Shown one piece after another: positions 52,877-64,000 of a stretch of DNA of 64,000 nt. The notes under the pieces were generated by a model, which did not search any database, was not told where the DNA came from, and was given only the letters and a program-made list of their open reading frames with translations. A program made the position numbers and the translations under genes. The DNA is from Phycicoccus jejuensis (GTDB taxonomy: Bacteria; Actinomycetota; Actinomycetes; Actinomycetales; Dermatophilaceae), in the NCBI RefSeq assembly GCF_000720925.1, contig NZ_JOEE01000004.1, forward strand, positions 186,001-250,000, read 5' to 3'. Every line of letters begins with the position of its first letter. Positions within the stretch are counted from its first letter, which is position 1.

Positions 52877-52882
52877 GGACGC

Positions 52883-53086
52883 ATGCTCGCGGTCGTCGTC
52901 ACCCTGCTCCTCCTCGTCGCCCTCGCCGTCGCCGTCCTCGGGATGGTGGCCGTCCCCGCCCGTCGGGCCGGCCGCGAGGTGCTGACGGAGCGCGGGACCG
53001 CGGCCGTCGCGGGCCTGCGCGAGCGCGGCGACCGCCGGACGGCCCCGGACGACGGCCGGCCGGAGCGCGAGACCGTCGCCGCCTGA
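52883..53086 (+). CDS. small hypothetical membrane protein
   Basis: 67 residues: an N-terminal membrane segment (MLAVVVTLLLLVALAVAVLG) and a charged cytoplasmic tail rich in Arg, Asp and Gly. No family recognised. It sits between divergent lepB and the M13 peptidase, on the peptidase strand with a 79-bp gap. Confidence 0.5.
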   Translation: MLAVVVTLLLLVALAVAVLGMVAVPARRAGREVLTERGTAAVAGLRERGDRRTAPDDGRPERETVAA

Positions 53087-53165
53087 GCGCACGGCGCCAC
53101 CCGGCTCCGGGTGTCCGCGGGGTGTGGTCGAATGAGACGACCCCGAGAGCGAAGGAGCCGCCCCG

Positions 53166-55118
53166 ATGAGGTCCGGCATCGACATGTCGGCCGTCGACCA
53201 GACGGTCCGCCCGCAGGACGACCTGTTCGCGTTCACCAACGGCAGCTGGTTGGCGCGCACGACCATCCCCGAGGACCGCGGGCGCTACGGCACCTTCGAC
53301 GCGCTGCGCGAGGCCGCCGAGAAGCACGTCCGGACGATCATCGAGGAGACGGCCGCCGGGTCGCCCGCGCCCGGCACGGTCGCGGCCAAGGTCGGCGACC
53401 TCTACTCGAGCTTCATGGACGAGGAGCGGGTCGAGGCCCTCGGCGCCGGCCCCGTGCTCGCCGACCTCGAGCGGGTCGCGGCCCTCCGCGACGCCTCCGG
53501 CCTCATGGGCCTGCTCGGCGAGCTCGCCCGCGAGGGCGTCTTCGGCCCCGTCGTCCCCTTCGTCAACACCGACGACCGCGACCCCGACCGCTACGTCGTC
53601 TACCTCGAGCAGGCCGGCCTGGGCCTGCCCGACGAGTCCTACTACCGCGAGCCCCAGCACGCCGCCGTGCTCGAGGCCTACACCCCGCACGTCGCGCGGA
53701 TGCTCGAGCTCGCCGGGTACCTCGGCGCGCAGGGGGCCGCCGAGCGCGTCGTCGCGCTCGAGACCCACCTCGCGTCCCACCACTGGGACAAGGTGACCAA
53801 CCGCGACCCGGTCAAGACCTACACGCTGCTCGACCGCGCCGGCCTCGACGCGCTCGCCCCCGGCATCGACTGGGACGCCTTCCTCGCGGGGATGCAGGCC
53901 CCGGCCCGCACCTTCTCCGCGGTCGTCGTGCGCCAGCCCGGCTACCTCACCGCGCTCGGCGAGGCGCTCCGGCACGAGCCGGTGGAGGCGTGGCGCGACT
54001 GGCTCGCGTGGCACGTCGTCCACGCGCACGCTCCGTACCTGTCCTCGGCCTTCGTCGAGGAGAACTTCGACTTCTACGGGCGCACCCTCTCGGGCGTCCC
54101 GCGGCTGCGCGACCGCTGGAAGCGCGCCGTCTCCCTCGTCGAGGACGCGCTCGGCGAGGCCGTCGGGCAGCTCTACGTCGAGCGCCACTTCCCGCCGCAC
54201 GCCAAGGCGCGGATGCTCGAGCTCGTCGACAACGTCGTCGAGGCGTTCCGGCAGAGCCTGTCCGCCGTCCCGTGGATGGGGCCGGCGACGCGGGCCGAGG
54301 CCCTGGCCAAGCTCGAGGCGTTCACCCCGAAGATCGGCTACCCCGACCGCTGGCGCGACTACACCGCGCTCCAGGTCGAGGCCGGCGACCTGCTCGGCAA
54401 CGTCAAGCGGGCCAGCGCCTTCGAGGTCGCGCGCAACCTCGCCAAGCTCGGCGGCCCGGTCGACCGCACCGAGTGGTTCATGACCCCGCAGACCGTCAAC
54501 GCGTACTACAACCCGGGGATGAACGAGATCGTCTTCCCCGCGGCGATCCTCCAGCCCCCGTTCTTCGACGTCGACGCCGACGACGCGGTCAACTACGGCG
54601 GCATCGGCGCGGTCATCGGCCACGAGATCGGGCACGGCTTCGACGACTCCGGCTCGCAGTTCGACGGCCGCGGCGAGCTGCGCGACTGGTGGACCGCCGA
54701 GGACCGCGAGCGGTTCCAGGCGCTCGCGGACGCGCTCATCGGACAGTTCTCCGTCCTCGAGACCCGCGACGCCCCCGGCACGCCGGTCAACGGTGCGCTG
54801 ACCGTCGGCGAGAACATCGGCGACCTCGGCGGCCTGACCATCGGCCACGCCGCCTACCGGATCTCGCTCGGCGGGCAGGAGGCGCCCGAGCTCGACGGCT
54901 TCACCGGCGACCAGCGCTTCTTCCTCGGCTGGGCCCAGGTCTGGCGCGGGATGGCGCGGGCCGCCGAGGCCGAGCGCCTGCTCGCCGTCGACCCGCACAG
55001 CCCGATGGACCTGCGCGCGAACGCCGCGCGCAACCTCACGGCCTTCCACGAGGCCTTCGGGACGCAGCCGGGCGACGGCATGTACCTGCCGGAGGCGGAG
55101 CGGGTCAGCATCTTCTGA
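53166..55118 (+). CDS. M13 (neprilysin/PepO-type) zinc metallopeptidase
   Basis: 650 residues, the usual length for bacterial M13 oligopeptidases. N-terminal MRSGIDMSAVDQTVRPQDDLFAFTNGSW matches the family start. Catalytic zinc site GHEIGHGFDDSG near residue 486 (HExxH), third ligand in GENIGDLGGL near residue 550, and substrate-binding NAYYNPGMNEIVFPA near residue 444. No signal peptide or membrane segment is visible, so it is probably cytoplasmic. GAAGGAG lies 9 nt before the ATG 53166. Confidence 0.93.
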   Translation: MRSGIDMSAVDQTVRPQDDLFAFTNGSWLARTTIPEDRGRYGTFDALREAAEKHVRTIIEETAAGSPAPGTVAAKVGDLYSSFMDEERVEALGAGPVLADLERVAALRDASGLMGLLGELAREGVFGPVVPFVNTDDRDPDRYVVYLEQAGLGLPDESYYREPQHAAVLEAYTPHVARMLELAGYLGAQGAAERVVALETHLASHHWDKVTNRDPVKTYTLLDRAGLDALAPGIDWDAFLAGMQAPARTFSAVVVRQPGYLTALGEALRHEPVEAWRDWLAWHVVHAHAPYLSSAFVEENFDFYGRTLSGVPRLRDRWKRAVSLVEDALGEAVGQLYVERHFPPHAKARMLELVDNVVEAFRQSLSAVPWMGPATRAEALAKLEAFTPKIGYPDRWRDYTALQVEAGDLLGNVKRASAFEVARNLAKLGGPVDRTEWFMTPQTVNAYYNPGMNEIVFPAAILQPPFFDVDADDAVNYGGIGAVIGHEIGHGFDDSGSQFDGRGELRDWWTAEDRERFQALADALIGQFSVLETRDAPGTPVNGALTVGENIGDLGGLTIGHAAYRISLGGQEAPELDGFTGDQRFFLGWAQVWRGMARAAEAERLLAVDPHSPMDLRANAARNLTAFHEAFGTQPGDGMYLPEAERVSIF

Positions 55119-55138
55119 CGCGGGCCCGCCCGTCCGGT

Positions 55139-55167
55139 TTGGGCTGCGCCGGTCGCCTTGACAGGAT
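55139..55167 (+). promoter_or_regulatory. ftsY promoter
   Basis: TTGGGC (55139-55144) and CAGGAT (55162-55167) are 17 bp apart and the latter ends 6 nt before GTG 55174: leaderless promoter with both boxes visible. Confidence 0.55.
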
Positions 55168-55173
55168 GGCCGG

Positions 55174-56376
55174 GTGACTGACTCGATCCTCACCTACGTC
55201 GGCATCGCCGTCGCCGTCCTCGTCGTCGTCGGGGGCGTGGTCCTCGGGCTCGTCCGCGGACGCGGCGGCGCCGAGCGCGACCTCGAGGCGCCCGAGCGCG
55301 GCGACGCCCCGGGCACGCCCGGGCCGGCCGACGCCGACCTCGCCCCGGACGGCGCGATCGGGACGATCGAGCACCCCGGCGAGGTCGTCGAGGAGGAGCC
55401 GCCCGCCCCGGCGCCGGCGCCCACCACGACCGTCCCGACGGTCGAGACCCCGGAGGCCCCGGCCGGCCGGCTGCACCGCCTCCGGGCGCGCCTCGCGCGC
55501 TCCAACACGGCGATCGGCCGCGGCCTGCTCGCGCTGCTCGCGGGCGGCAAGCTCGACGACGCCGCGTGGGAGGAGGTCGAGGACACCCTCCTCGCCGCCG
55601 ACCTCGGGGTCGCCGCGACGACCGAGCTCGTCGACGCCCTGCGGACCCGCGTCGCCGTCGAGGGCGTGGCCGACGAGGCCGCCGTCCGCCGCCTGCTGCG
55701 CGAGGAGCTGCTCGCCCTCGTCGACCCGTCGATGGACCGCTCGCTCGCCGACGAGCGCGTCGGCGACCGCCCGGCCTGCATCCTCGTCGTCGGCGTCAAC
55801 GGCACCGGCAAGACGACGACCGTCGGCAAGCTGGCCCGCGTGCTCGTCGCCGAGGACAAGGACGTCGTCCTCGGCGCCGCCGACACCTTCCGCGCCGCCG
55901 CCGCCGACCAGCTCGAGACGTGGGGCGGGCGGGTCGGTGTCCCGACCGTGCGCTCCGACCGCGACGGCGCCGACCCCGCGTCGGTCGCCTTCGACGCCGT
56001 CAAGGCCGCCGCGGAGCTCGAGGCCGACGTCGTGATCGTCGACACCGCGGGCCGCCTCCAGAACAAGACCGGCCTCATGGACGAGCTCGGCAAGGTCAAG
56101 CGCGTCATCGAGAAGCAGAGCCCCGTCGACGAGGTCCTCCTCGTCCTCGACGCGACGACCGGCCAGAACGGCATGAAGCAGGCCGAGGTCTTCGCGCAGG
56201 TCGTCGGCATCACCGGCATCGTGCTGACCAAGCTCGACGGCACCGCCAAGGGCGGCATCGTCGTCGCCGTCCAGCGCGCGCTCGGGGTGCCGGTCAAGCT
56301 CGTCGGGCTCGGCGAGGGCCCGGACGACCTCGCGCCGTTCGACGCCGAGGCCTTCGTCGACGCGATCATCGACTGA
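55174..56376 (+). CDS. ftsY: signal recognition particle receptor FtsY
   Basis: 400-residue SRP receptor GTPase. A membrane segment ILTYVGIAVAVLVVVGGVVLG at the N-terminus (typical of actinobacterial FtsY), an acidic/proline-rich linker to about residue 95, then the NG domain: G1 GVNGTGKTTTVGKLA near residue 207, AADTFRAAAADQLETW, DTAGRLQNKTGLMDEL and TKLDGTAKGG near residue 350. Works with Ffh, encoded 4.7 kb downstream. Confidence 0.96.
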   Translation: MTDSILTYVGIAVAVLVVVGGVVLGLVRGRGGAERDLEAPERGDAPGTPGPADADLAPDGAIGTIEHPGEVVEEEPPAPAPAPTTTVPTVETPEAPAGRLHRLRARLARSNTAIGRGLLALLAGGKLDDAAWEEVEDTLLAADLGVAATTELVDALRTRVAVEGVADEAAVRRLLREELLALVDPSMDRSLADERVGDRPACILVVGVNGTGKTTTVGKLARVLVAEDKDVVLGAADTFRAAAADQLETWGGRVGVPTVRSDRDGADPASVAFDAVKAAAELEADVVIVDTAGRLQNKTGLMDELGKVKRVIEKQSPVDEVLLVLDATTGQNGMKQAEVFAQVVGITGIVLTKLDGTAKGGIVVAVQRALGVPVKLVGLGEGPDDLAPFDAEAFVDAIID

Positions 56377-56407
56377 CGCCGCCGCCCGGCGCGGCGCCCG
56401 GCCCCGC

Positions 56408-58671
<2,264 letters not shown>

Positions 58672-58674
58672 GCG

Positions 58675-61071
58675 ATGGCCACCTCCTCGAGCGACATCGG
58701 CTCCCGGAGGCTCGACCTGGCCGGCACCCGCGACTTCGCCGTCGCCGGTGCCGGCCGGGCGCGCCGGGAGGCCCTGTCCACGTTCAACCGGGCGTGGCTG
58801 GCCGAGGTCTGGCGCACCGCGACCGGCGGGGTGCGCCTCGAGGGGGTGGCCCTGGCCGCCGTCGGCAGCCTCGGGCGCGGTGACGCCGGGCCCCTGTCCG
58901 ACTACGACCTCGTCCTCCTGCACTCCGAGCGCTCCCTGCCCGCCAAGGAGCTGACCGCCCTTGCCGACCGGGTCTGGTACCCGATCTGGGACGCCGGGGT
59001 GCGCCTGGACCACAGCGTGCGCACGGTCACGCAGTGCCGCCAGGTGGCGGCCGCCGACCTCACCGCGGCCGTCGGGATGCTCGACCTCGCCGCGGTGGCG
59101 GGGGACGCCGAGCTCGTGACCGCCGCCCGCTCCACCGTCGCCCACGACTGGCGCGGCAACGCCCGCAAGCGCCTGCCGCAGCTCGTCGAGGCGCTCGGCT
59201 CCCGGCACGCCCGCCAGGGCGACCTCGCGCAGTCGATCGAGCCCGAGCTCAAGGAGGCCCACGGCGGCCTGCGCGACATGACCGTCCTCGCCGCGCTCGC
59301 CGAGGCGTGGCTCGCCGACCGCCCGCACGGGGGCGTCGACCGCGCCCACGAGCTGCTCCTCGACGTCCGCGACGCGGTCCACGTCGTGACCGGCCGGGGC
59401 CGCGACCGGCTCGGGCGCGAGGACCACGACGCCGTCGCCGCGCTGCTCGGCTTCCCGGACGCCGACGACCTGCTGACCGCCGTCTCCGGTGCCGGCCGGC
59501 TCATCGCCTACGCGCTCGACGGCACCGTGCGCCGCGCCGGGCAGTCGCAGCGCGCCCGCACGCTGCGGGTCGGCCCGCGCCGCCCGCAGATGACGCCGCT
59601 CGGGCACGGCTACTTCGCGAGCGACGGCGAGGTCGTCCTCGGCTCCTCGCGCCTCGCCGAGACCGACGACGGGATGGCGCTGCGCGCCGGGGTCGTCGCC
59701 GCGCGGGCCGGCCTGCCGGTCGCCCCGACGACCCTCGAGAACCTCGCCTCCCACGTGCCCGCGCTCCCGGTGCCGTGGCCGCAGGCCGCGCGCGACCTGC
59801 TCGGCGACCTCCTCGCCTCCGGCCCCGGGCTCGTCACCGTCTGGGAGGGGCTGGACCAGGTCGGCGTCGTCGAGCAGTGGCTGCCCGAGTGGGCCGCCGT
59901 CCGCTCGCGCCCGCAGCGCAACGCCGTGCACCGCCACACGGTCGACCGGCACCTCGTCGAGACCGTCGTCCGCGCGGCCGGGCTCGTGCGCCGCACCTCG
60001 CGCCCGGATCTGCTCCTCGTCGCCGCGCTGCTCCACGACATCGGCAAGGTCCGCGGCGCGCACGACCACTCGGTGACCGGCGCCGAGACGACGCGCACCG
60101 TCGCGACCCGGTGGGGGTTCCCGCCGCGCGACGTCGAGGTCCTCGTCACGCTCGTGCGCGAGCACCTGACGCTCATCGAGCTCGCGACCCGTCGCGACCA
60201 CCAGGACCCCGCCACCGTCGACGCCGCCGTCGAGGCCGTCGGCGGCGACCGCGAGGTGCTCGAGCTGCTGCTCGCGCTCTCGGAGGCCGACGCCTCGGCC
60301 GCCGGCCCGCTCGCGTGGACCGACTGGCGCTCGACGCTCTTGGACCAGCTGGCGAACGCCGTCCGGGCGCGCCTCGACGCGCCGCAGCCGGTGCCGGCCT
60401 CCGCGGGGCCCGAGACGCCGTCCGGGCCGGGCGCGCTCGCCCCCGAGGTCGCGGCCGCGGTGCGCGCCGGTGAGCCGAGGGTCACCGTCGTCTCGGGCGG
60501 CGGGTCGCACCGCCTCGACATCGTCGACCTCGACCGGGTCGGGCTGTTCGCCGACACCGCGGGGCTGCTCGCCGCCGAGGGCCACACGGTGCGCACGGCC
60601 ATCCTGCGCACGGTCGACGGCATCGCCATCGACGAGTGGCACGTCGAGTCCCCGTCGGGCGCCGTCCCGGACCCCGAGCGCATCGTCCGCGGCCTCGCCC
60701 GGCTCGGCCGTGGCGACCGCGCGCCGCTGCAGACGCTCGACCGCCGCCGCGCCCACCTGCCCCGGCCCTCGCGGGAGTCGGGCATCGGCTCGCCGGGCCA
60801 GGCGCGGGCGCTCGTCGTGCCCGGGGCCAGCACCGAGGCGACCGTGCTCGAGGTGCGGGCGCAGGACCGGCCGGGGCTGCTCCACGAGCTCGGGGCGGCG
60901 CTCGCCGGCGCGGGGATGTCGGTCCGCTCGGCGCACATCGCGACCTACGCCGGGCAGACGCTCGACACCTTCTACCTCACCGGCGCCGACGGGCTGCCGC
61001 TGCCGCCGGCCCGGGTGGCCCAGGCGGTCAGCCTCGTCATCGACACGTGCGACGGGGTCGGGCCGGCCTGA
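58675..61071 (+). CDS. glnD: [protein-PII] nucleotidylyltransferase
   Basis: 798-residue bifunctional enzyme that modifies and demodifies GlnK. Nucleotidyltransferase motif VGSLGRGDAGPLSDYDLVLL near residue 62; an adjacent GlnD-specific helical region; HD phosphohydrolase VAALLHDIGKVRGAHDHSVTGAE near residue 450; then two ACT domains, the second EVRAQDRPGLLHELGAALAGAGMSV near residue 724, that bind glutamine. Last gene of amtB-glnK-glnD; ffh starts 56 bp on with its own promoter. Confidence 0.95.
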   Translation: MATSSSDIGSRRLDLAGTRDFAVAGAGRARREALSTFNRAWLAEVWRTATGGVRLEGVALAAVGSLGRGDAGPLSDYDLVLLHSERSLPAKELTALADRVWYPIWDAGVRLDHSVRTVTQCRQVAAADLTAAVGMLDLAAVAGDAELVTAARSTVAHDWRGNARKRLPQLVEALGSRHARQGDLAQSIEPELKEAHGGLRDMTVLAALAEAWLADRPHGGVDRAHELLLDVRDAVHVVTGRGRDRLGREDHDAVAALLGFPDADDLLTAVSGAGRLIAYALDGTVRRAGQSQRARTLRVGPRRPQMTPLGHGYFASDGEVVLGSSRLAETDDGMALRAGVVAARAGLPVAPTTLENLASHVPALPVPWPQAARDLLGDLLASGPGLVTVWEGLDQVGVVEQWLPEWAAVRSRPQRNAVHRHTVDRHLVETVVRAAGLVRRTSRPDLLLVAALLHDIGKVRGAHDHSVTGAETTRTVATRWGFPPRDVEVLVTLVREHLTLIELATRRDHQDPATVDAAVEAVGGDREVLELLLALSEADASAAGPLAWTDWRSTLLDQLANAVRARLDAPQPVPASAGPETPSGPGALAPEVAAAVRAGEPRVTVVSGGGSHRLDIVDLDRVGLFADTAGLLAAEGHTVRTAILRTVDGIAIDEWHVESPSGAVPDPERIVRGLARLGRGDRAPLQTLDRRRAHLPRPSRESGIGSPGQARALVVPGASTEATVLEVRAQDRPGLLHELGAALAGAGMSVRSAHIATYAGQTLDTFYLTGADGLPLPPARVAQAVSLVIDTCDGVGPA

Positions 61072-61073
61072 GG

Positions 61074-61103
61074 CGCCCCGGACGGTCTCGGTCCGGCGGG
61101 GCG
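61074..61103 (+). terminator. hairpin between glnD and ffh
   Basis: CGCCCC and GGAC pair with GTCC and GGGGCG around a 7-nt loop, with a 3-nt bulge. No T-run. It lies directly after the glnD stop and before the ffh -10 box, so it may end the nitrogen operon. Confidence 0.35.
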
Positions 61104-61115
61104 TCCACCAGTCGT

Positions 61116-61121
61116 TAGGCT
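61116..61121 (+). promoter_or_regulatory. -10 box of ffh
   Basis: TAGGCT ends exactly 6 nt before the GTG at 61128. Confidence 0.5.
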
Positions 61122-61127
61122 GTGCCG

Positions 61128-62726
61128 GTGTTCACGAGCCTGTCCGACCGCCTGACCGAGACCTTCCGCAACCTGCGGACCAAGGGCCGCCTCAGCGAGT
61201 CCGACGTCAACAGGACGGTGCGCGACATCCGCCTCGCGCTCCTCGACGCCGACGTCGCCCTGCCGGTCGTCAAGGCCTTCACCGGCAGCGTGCGCGAGCG
61301 CGCCCTCGGGGCCGAGGTCAGCGAGGCGCTCAACCCGGCGCAGCAGGTCGTCAAGATCGTCAACGAGGAGCTCGTCGGCATCCTCGGCGGCGAGACGCGC
61401 AGCATCCGCTTCGCCAAGCAGCCGCCGACCGTCATCATGCTCGCCGGCCTCCAGGGCTCGGGCAAGACGACCCTCGCGGGCAAGCTCGCCTTCTGGCTCA
61501 AGGAGCAGGGGCACACCCCGATGCTCGTCGCGGCCGACCTCCAGCGCCCGAACGCCGTCACCCAGCTCGAGGTCGTCGGCCAGCGCGCCGGCGTGCCGGT
61601 CTACGCGCCCGAGCGCGGCAACATCGCCGGCCACGACGTCGTCGGCGGCGACATCGAGGGCACCCGCTCGCACGGCGACCCGGTCCGCGTCTCGCGCGAC
61701 GGCATCGCCGAGGCCCGCGCCCGCCAGCACGACGTCGTCATCGTCGACACCGCGGGCCGCCTCGCGGTCGACGCCGACCTCATGCAGCAGGCCGCCGACA
61801 TCCGCGCGGCGATCCAGCCCGACGAGGTCCTCTTCGTCATCGACGCGATGATCGGCCAGGCGGCCGTCGAGACCGCCGAGGCCTTCCTCGAGGGCGTCGA
61901 CTTCACCGGGGTCGTCCTCTCCAAGCTCGACGGCGACGCCCGCGGTGGCGCGGCGCTCTCGGTCGCGTCGGTCACCGGCCGGCCGATCATGTTCGCCTCG
62001 ACCGGCGAGAACACCAAGGACTTCGAGGTCTTCCACCCCGACCGGATGGCCTCGCGCATCCTCGACATGGGTGACGTCCTCACCCTCATCGAGCAGGCCG
62101 AGAAGGCGTTCGACCGCACCCAGGCCGCCGAGATGGAGCGCAAGTTCCTCGCGGCCGAGGACTTCACGTTCGACGACTTCCTCCAGCAGATGGCCGCCAT
62201 CAAGAAGATGGGGTCCCTCAAGTCGATCCTCGGCATGATGCCGGGCATGGGCCAGATGAAGGCCCAGCTCGACGCCTTCGACGAGCGCGAGTTCGACCGG
62301 GTCGAGGCGATGGTCCGCTCGATGACCCCGTTCGAGCGCAACCACCCCAAGCAGATCAACGGCTCGCGCCGCGCCCGCATCGCGAAGGGCTCGGGCGTCA
62401 CGACCTCCGAGGTCAACCAGCTGCTCGAGCGCTTCGGCGAGGCGCAGAAGATGATGAAGCAGCTCGCCAAGGGCGGCGGCATCCCCGGCATGCCCGGGAT
62501 GGGCTCCGGCCCCGGCAAGCGCGGCCGCCAGCAGGCGCCGCAGCGCAAGAAGTCCAAGTCGGGCAACCCGGCCAAGCGGGCGGCCGAGGAGCGCGCGGCG
62601 GCGCAGAAGGCCGCCCAGGCCCCGCCCTCGGGCGCGAGCTTCGGCAGCGGCGGCGGCGACCTCGACCCCGCCGCCTTCGACCCGGCCAACCTGCCGAAGG
62701 GCTTCGACAGGTTCCTCGGGAAGTGA
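61128..62726 (+). CDS. ffh: signal recognition particle protein Ffh (SRP54)
   Basis: 532 residues. N domain FTSLSDRLTETFRNLRTKGRLSESD; GTPase G1 GLQGSGKTTLAGKLA near residue 109; AADLQRPNAVTQL; DTAGRLAVDADLM near residue 206; SKLDGDARGGAALS near residue 264; and a methionine-rich M domain (ILGMMPGMGQMK, GIPGMPGMGSGPGKRG) that binds signal peptides and 4.5S RNA. GTG 61128 fits family starts and the -10 spacing better than GTG 61122. Overlaps the hydrolase gene by 4 bp. Confidence 0.97.
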   Translation: MFTSLSDRLTETFRNLRTKGRLSESDVNRTVRDIRLALLDADVALPVVKAFTGSVRERALGAEVSEALNPAQQVVKIVNEELVGILGGETRSIRFAKQPPTVIMLAGLQGSGKTTLAGKLAFWLKEQGHTPMLVAADLQRPNAVTQLEVVGQRAGVPVYAPERGNIAGHDVVGGDIEGTRSHGDPVRVSRDGIAEARARQHDVVIVDTAGRLAVDADLMQQAADIRAAIQPDEVLFVIDAMIGQAAVETAEAFLEGVDFTGVVLSKLDGDARGGAALSVASVTGRPIMFASTGENTKDFEVFHPDRMASRILDMGDVLTLIEQAEKAFDRTQAAEMERKFLAAEDFTFDDFLQQMAAIKKMGSLKSILGMMPGMGQMKAQLDAFDEREFDRVEAMVRSMTPFERNHPKQINGSRRARIAKGSGVTTSEVNQLLERFGEAQKMMKQLAKGGGIPGMPGMGSGPGKRGRQQAPQRKKSKSGNPAKRAAEERAAAQKAAQAPPSGASFGSGGGDLDPAAFDPANLPKGFDRFLGK

Positions 62727-63538
62727 CCACCCCCGGCCTGAACACGCTCGCGGTCGGCACCGACGGCCCGCGGGTCGCGTTCCTCCACGGGCTCTTCGGC
62801 CAGGGCCGCAACTGGACCCAGATCGCCAAGGCCCTCGCCGGCCCCGACGGCACGGGCGCACGCTGCCTGCTCGTCGACCTGCCCGACCACGGGCGCTCGC
62901 CGTGGAGCGAGGAGTTCTCCTACGAGGGCTACGCGGCGGCCGTGGCGGCGACCCTCGCCGAGGCCGCGCCGGGGGAGCGCTGGGTCGTCGTCGGCCACAG
63001 CCTCGGCGGCAAGGTCGCGATGGTCCTCGCGCTGCGGCACCCCGAGCTGCTCGGGAGCCTCGTCGTCGTCGACATCGCCCCGAAGGGCTACGGCGACCTC
63101 GACCGGTTCCGGGGCTACATCGACGAGATGCACGCCCTGCCGCTGGCCGAGCTGACCAGCCGTGCGGACGCCGAGGCGCGCTTCCGCGAGCCCGACCCCG
63201 GCGTCAAGGCCTTCCTCCTGCAGAACCTGCGGCGGCACGGCAGCGACTGGTCGTGGCAGGCCAACCTCGCGCTCGTGCGCGCCGACGCCGAGCGGGGGAG
63301 CGCCTCGCTCATCGCGGACTTCCCGGACCTCGGGGACGCGGTGTGGGACGGTCCCGTCGTCTGGCTGGCCGGCTCCGAGTCCGGGTACGTGCGTCCCGAC
63401 GACGTGCCGGGGATGCGCGCGCACTTCCCGCGCGTGCGCCTCGTGACCGTCAAGGGCGCCGCCCACTGGGTGCACACCGACGCGCCGCAGGTCGTCGTCG
63501 AGACGCTGCGCCGCGTCGTCCGCTCGGTCAGCCCCTGA
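62723..63538 (+). CDS. alpha/beta hydrolase
   Basis: 271 residues. Seen: VAFLHGLFGQGRNWTQIA near residue 15 (oxyanion loop HG), the nucleophile elbow VVVGHSLGGKVAMVLAL near residue 91, and the late catalytic His in KGAAHWVHTDAPQ near residue 247. Resembles YbfF-type esterases. GTG 62723 overlaps ffh by 4 bp, so it is co-translated with ffh. The 3' end overlaps the convergent MFS gene by 11 bp. Confidence 0.9.
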   Translation: MTTPGLNTLAVGTDGPRVAFLHGLFGQGRNWTQIAKALAGPDGTGARCLLVDLPDHGRSPWSEEFSYEGYAAAVAATLAEAAPGERWVVVGHSLGGKVAMVLALRHPELLGSLVVVDIAPKGYGDLDRFRGYIDEMHALPLAELTSRADAEARFREPDPGVKAFLLQNLRRHGSDWSWQANLALVRADAERGSASLIADFPDLGDAVWDGPVVWLAGSESGYVRPDDVPGMRAHFPRVRLVTVKGAAHWVHTDAPQVVVETLRRVVRSVSP

Positions 63539-64000
63539 CGGCGGGGTCCGGGTCCGGCACGTCGTCGATGGCCCGGACGCGCAGCACCGGGCTGCCGACG
63601 AGCCAGAGCACTGCCAGCGCCGCGACGAGGGCCGCGAGCGCGATCGCCGGCCCCGTCCCGACGAGCCCCGCGAGCGCGCCGCCGAGCAGCGCCCCGAGGG
63701 GGCGCACCCCGTAGTTGACGGTCGTGAACGCGCCCTGGACCCGGGCGCGGACGGCGTCCGGGATGGACGCCACCGTCACCGCGTTGACGTTGACGTCGAA
63801 GAGCATCACGCCGAAGCCGGTCACCGCCTCGACGGCCGCGAGCACCGACGCCTTCGCGAGGTCCGACCCGTCGGCGAGGACGAGCGCGGACGTCGGCACC
63901 GTGAAGAGCAGCAGCCCGACGACGCCGGTGCGCCCGATGCCCAGACGCCTCGAGACCCGTCCGGCGACCACCGCGCCGAGCAGCCCACCCGAGGCGCCGA
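63528..64000 (-). CDS. MFS transporter, C-terminal part (cut by window edge)
   Basis: About 157 residues visible; the N-terminal half is beyond the right edge, and the frame is open to base 64000. Seen: ASGGLLGAVVAGRVSRRLG (MFS central loop), VTGFGVMLFDVNVNAVTVASIPDAVRARVQGAFTTVNYG-type motif of MFS efflux proteins, and three to four membrane segments. Resembles the MdtH/YfcJ-like multidrug or macrolide efflux group; substrate unknown. Confidence 0.8.
   Translation of the reverse strand, partial: GASGGLLGAVVAGRVSRRLGIGRTGVVGLLLFTVPTSALVLADGSDLAKASVLAAVEAVTGFGVMLFDVNVNAVTVASIPDAVRARVQGAFTTVNYGVRPLGALLGGALAGLVGTGPAIALAALVAALAVLWLVGSPVLRVRAIDDVPDPDPAVRG

Overview
The window is a very GC-rich (roughly 73-75 % by eye), densely coded piece of an actinobacterial chromosome. 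Actinobacterial hallmarks seen directly are an NdgR-type IclR regulator divergent from leuCD, an HU protein with a long lysine/alanine tail, a CofC gene for coenzyme F420, a DUF222/13E12-type HNH protein, amtB-glnK-glnD, and many genes whose start codon lies 6-7 nt after a TANNNT-like -10 box (leaderless transcripts). Gene order and content suggest Micrococcales, perhaps Intrasporangiaceae; that assignment is inference. I see no prophage, insertion sequence or CRISPR array.

Layout. 1-3.8 kb: a 5'-truncated aldehyde dehydrogenase, an SDR and a PuuD-like peptidase (possibly polyamine catabolism), then a metallo-beta-lactamase-fold hydrolase. 3.9-6.4 kb: a broken LLM flavin oxidoreductase gene, then cimA (citramalate synthase) preceded by a 14-codon Ile/Val leader peptide and two perfect hairpins, the second with a T-run: a transcription attenuator. 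6.4-10.7 kb (minus): a complete sugar ABC importer with its promoter and a palindromic operator. 10.8-20.6 kb: an MHS-type transporter, a lipoprotein, the HNH protein, a putative 3-methyladenine glycosylase, an SGNH lipoprotein, a FAH-family enzyme, small proteins, gltX and a HAD phosphatase, then tRNA-Gln(CTG) and tRNA-Glu(CTC). 21-25.6 kb: a MerR/DUF4188 divergent pair, an isolated siroheme-synthase-like Rossmann domain, ndgR and leuCD.

25.8-46 kb is mostly housekeeping: HU, cofC, a PlsC-type acyltransferase, gpsA, a PLP transsulfuration enzyme, ddl, a DUF3515 lipoprotein, an Lrp-type RAM protein, thiL, rpmB, a DAK2/FakA protein, recG, rsmD, a hemerythrin protein, coaD, DUF177-rpmF-rnc-mutM, and two OatA-like acyltransferases flanking that last operon. 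46-64 kb: acylphosphatase, chorismate mutase, smc, a 42-residue secreted cysteine-rich peptide, an epimerase-like protein, lepB, a small membrane protein, an M13 metallopeptidase, ftsY, a DCC protein, amtB-glnK-glnD, ffh, an alpha/beta hydrolase and a truncated MFS gene.

Functional themes are branched-chain amino acid synthesis under two kinds of control (attenuation of cimA, NdgR at leuCD), nitrogen sensing (AmtB-GlnK-GlnD), and the SRP pathway (ftsY, ffh). The most unusual non-coding structures are two composite intergenic palindrome clusters (46797-46886 and 51975-52060) that share a CGGGTGACCCG-like centre but differ in their arms. The most unusual small gene is the cysteine-rich secreted peptide at 50709-50837.
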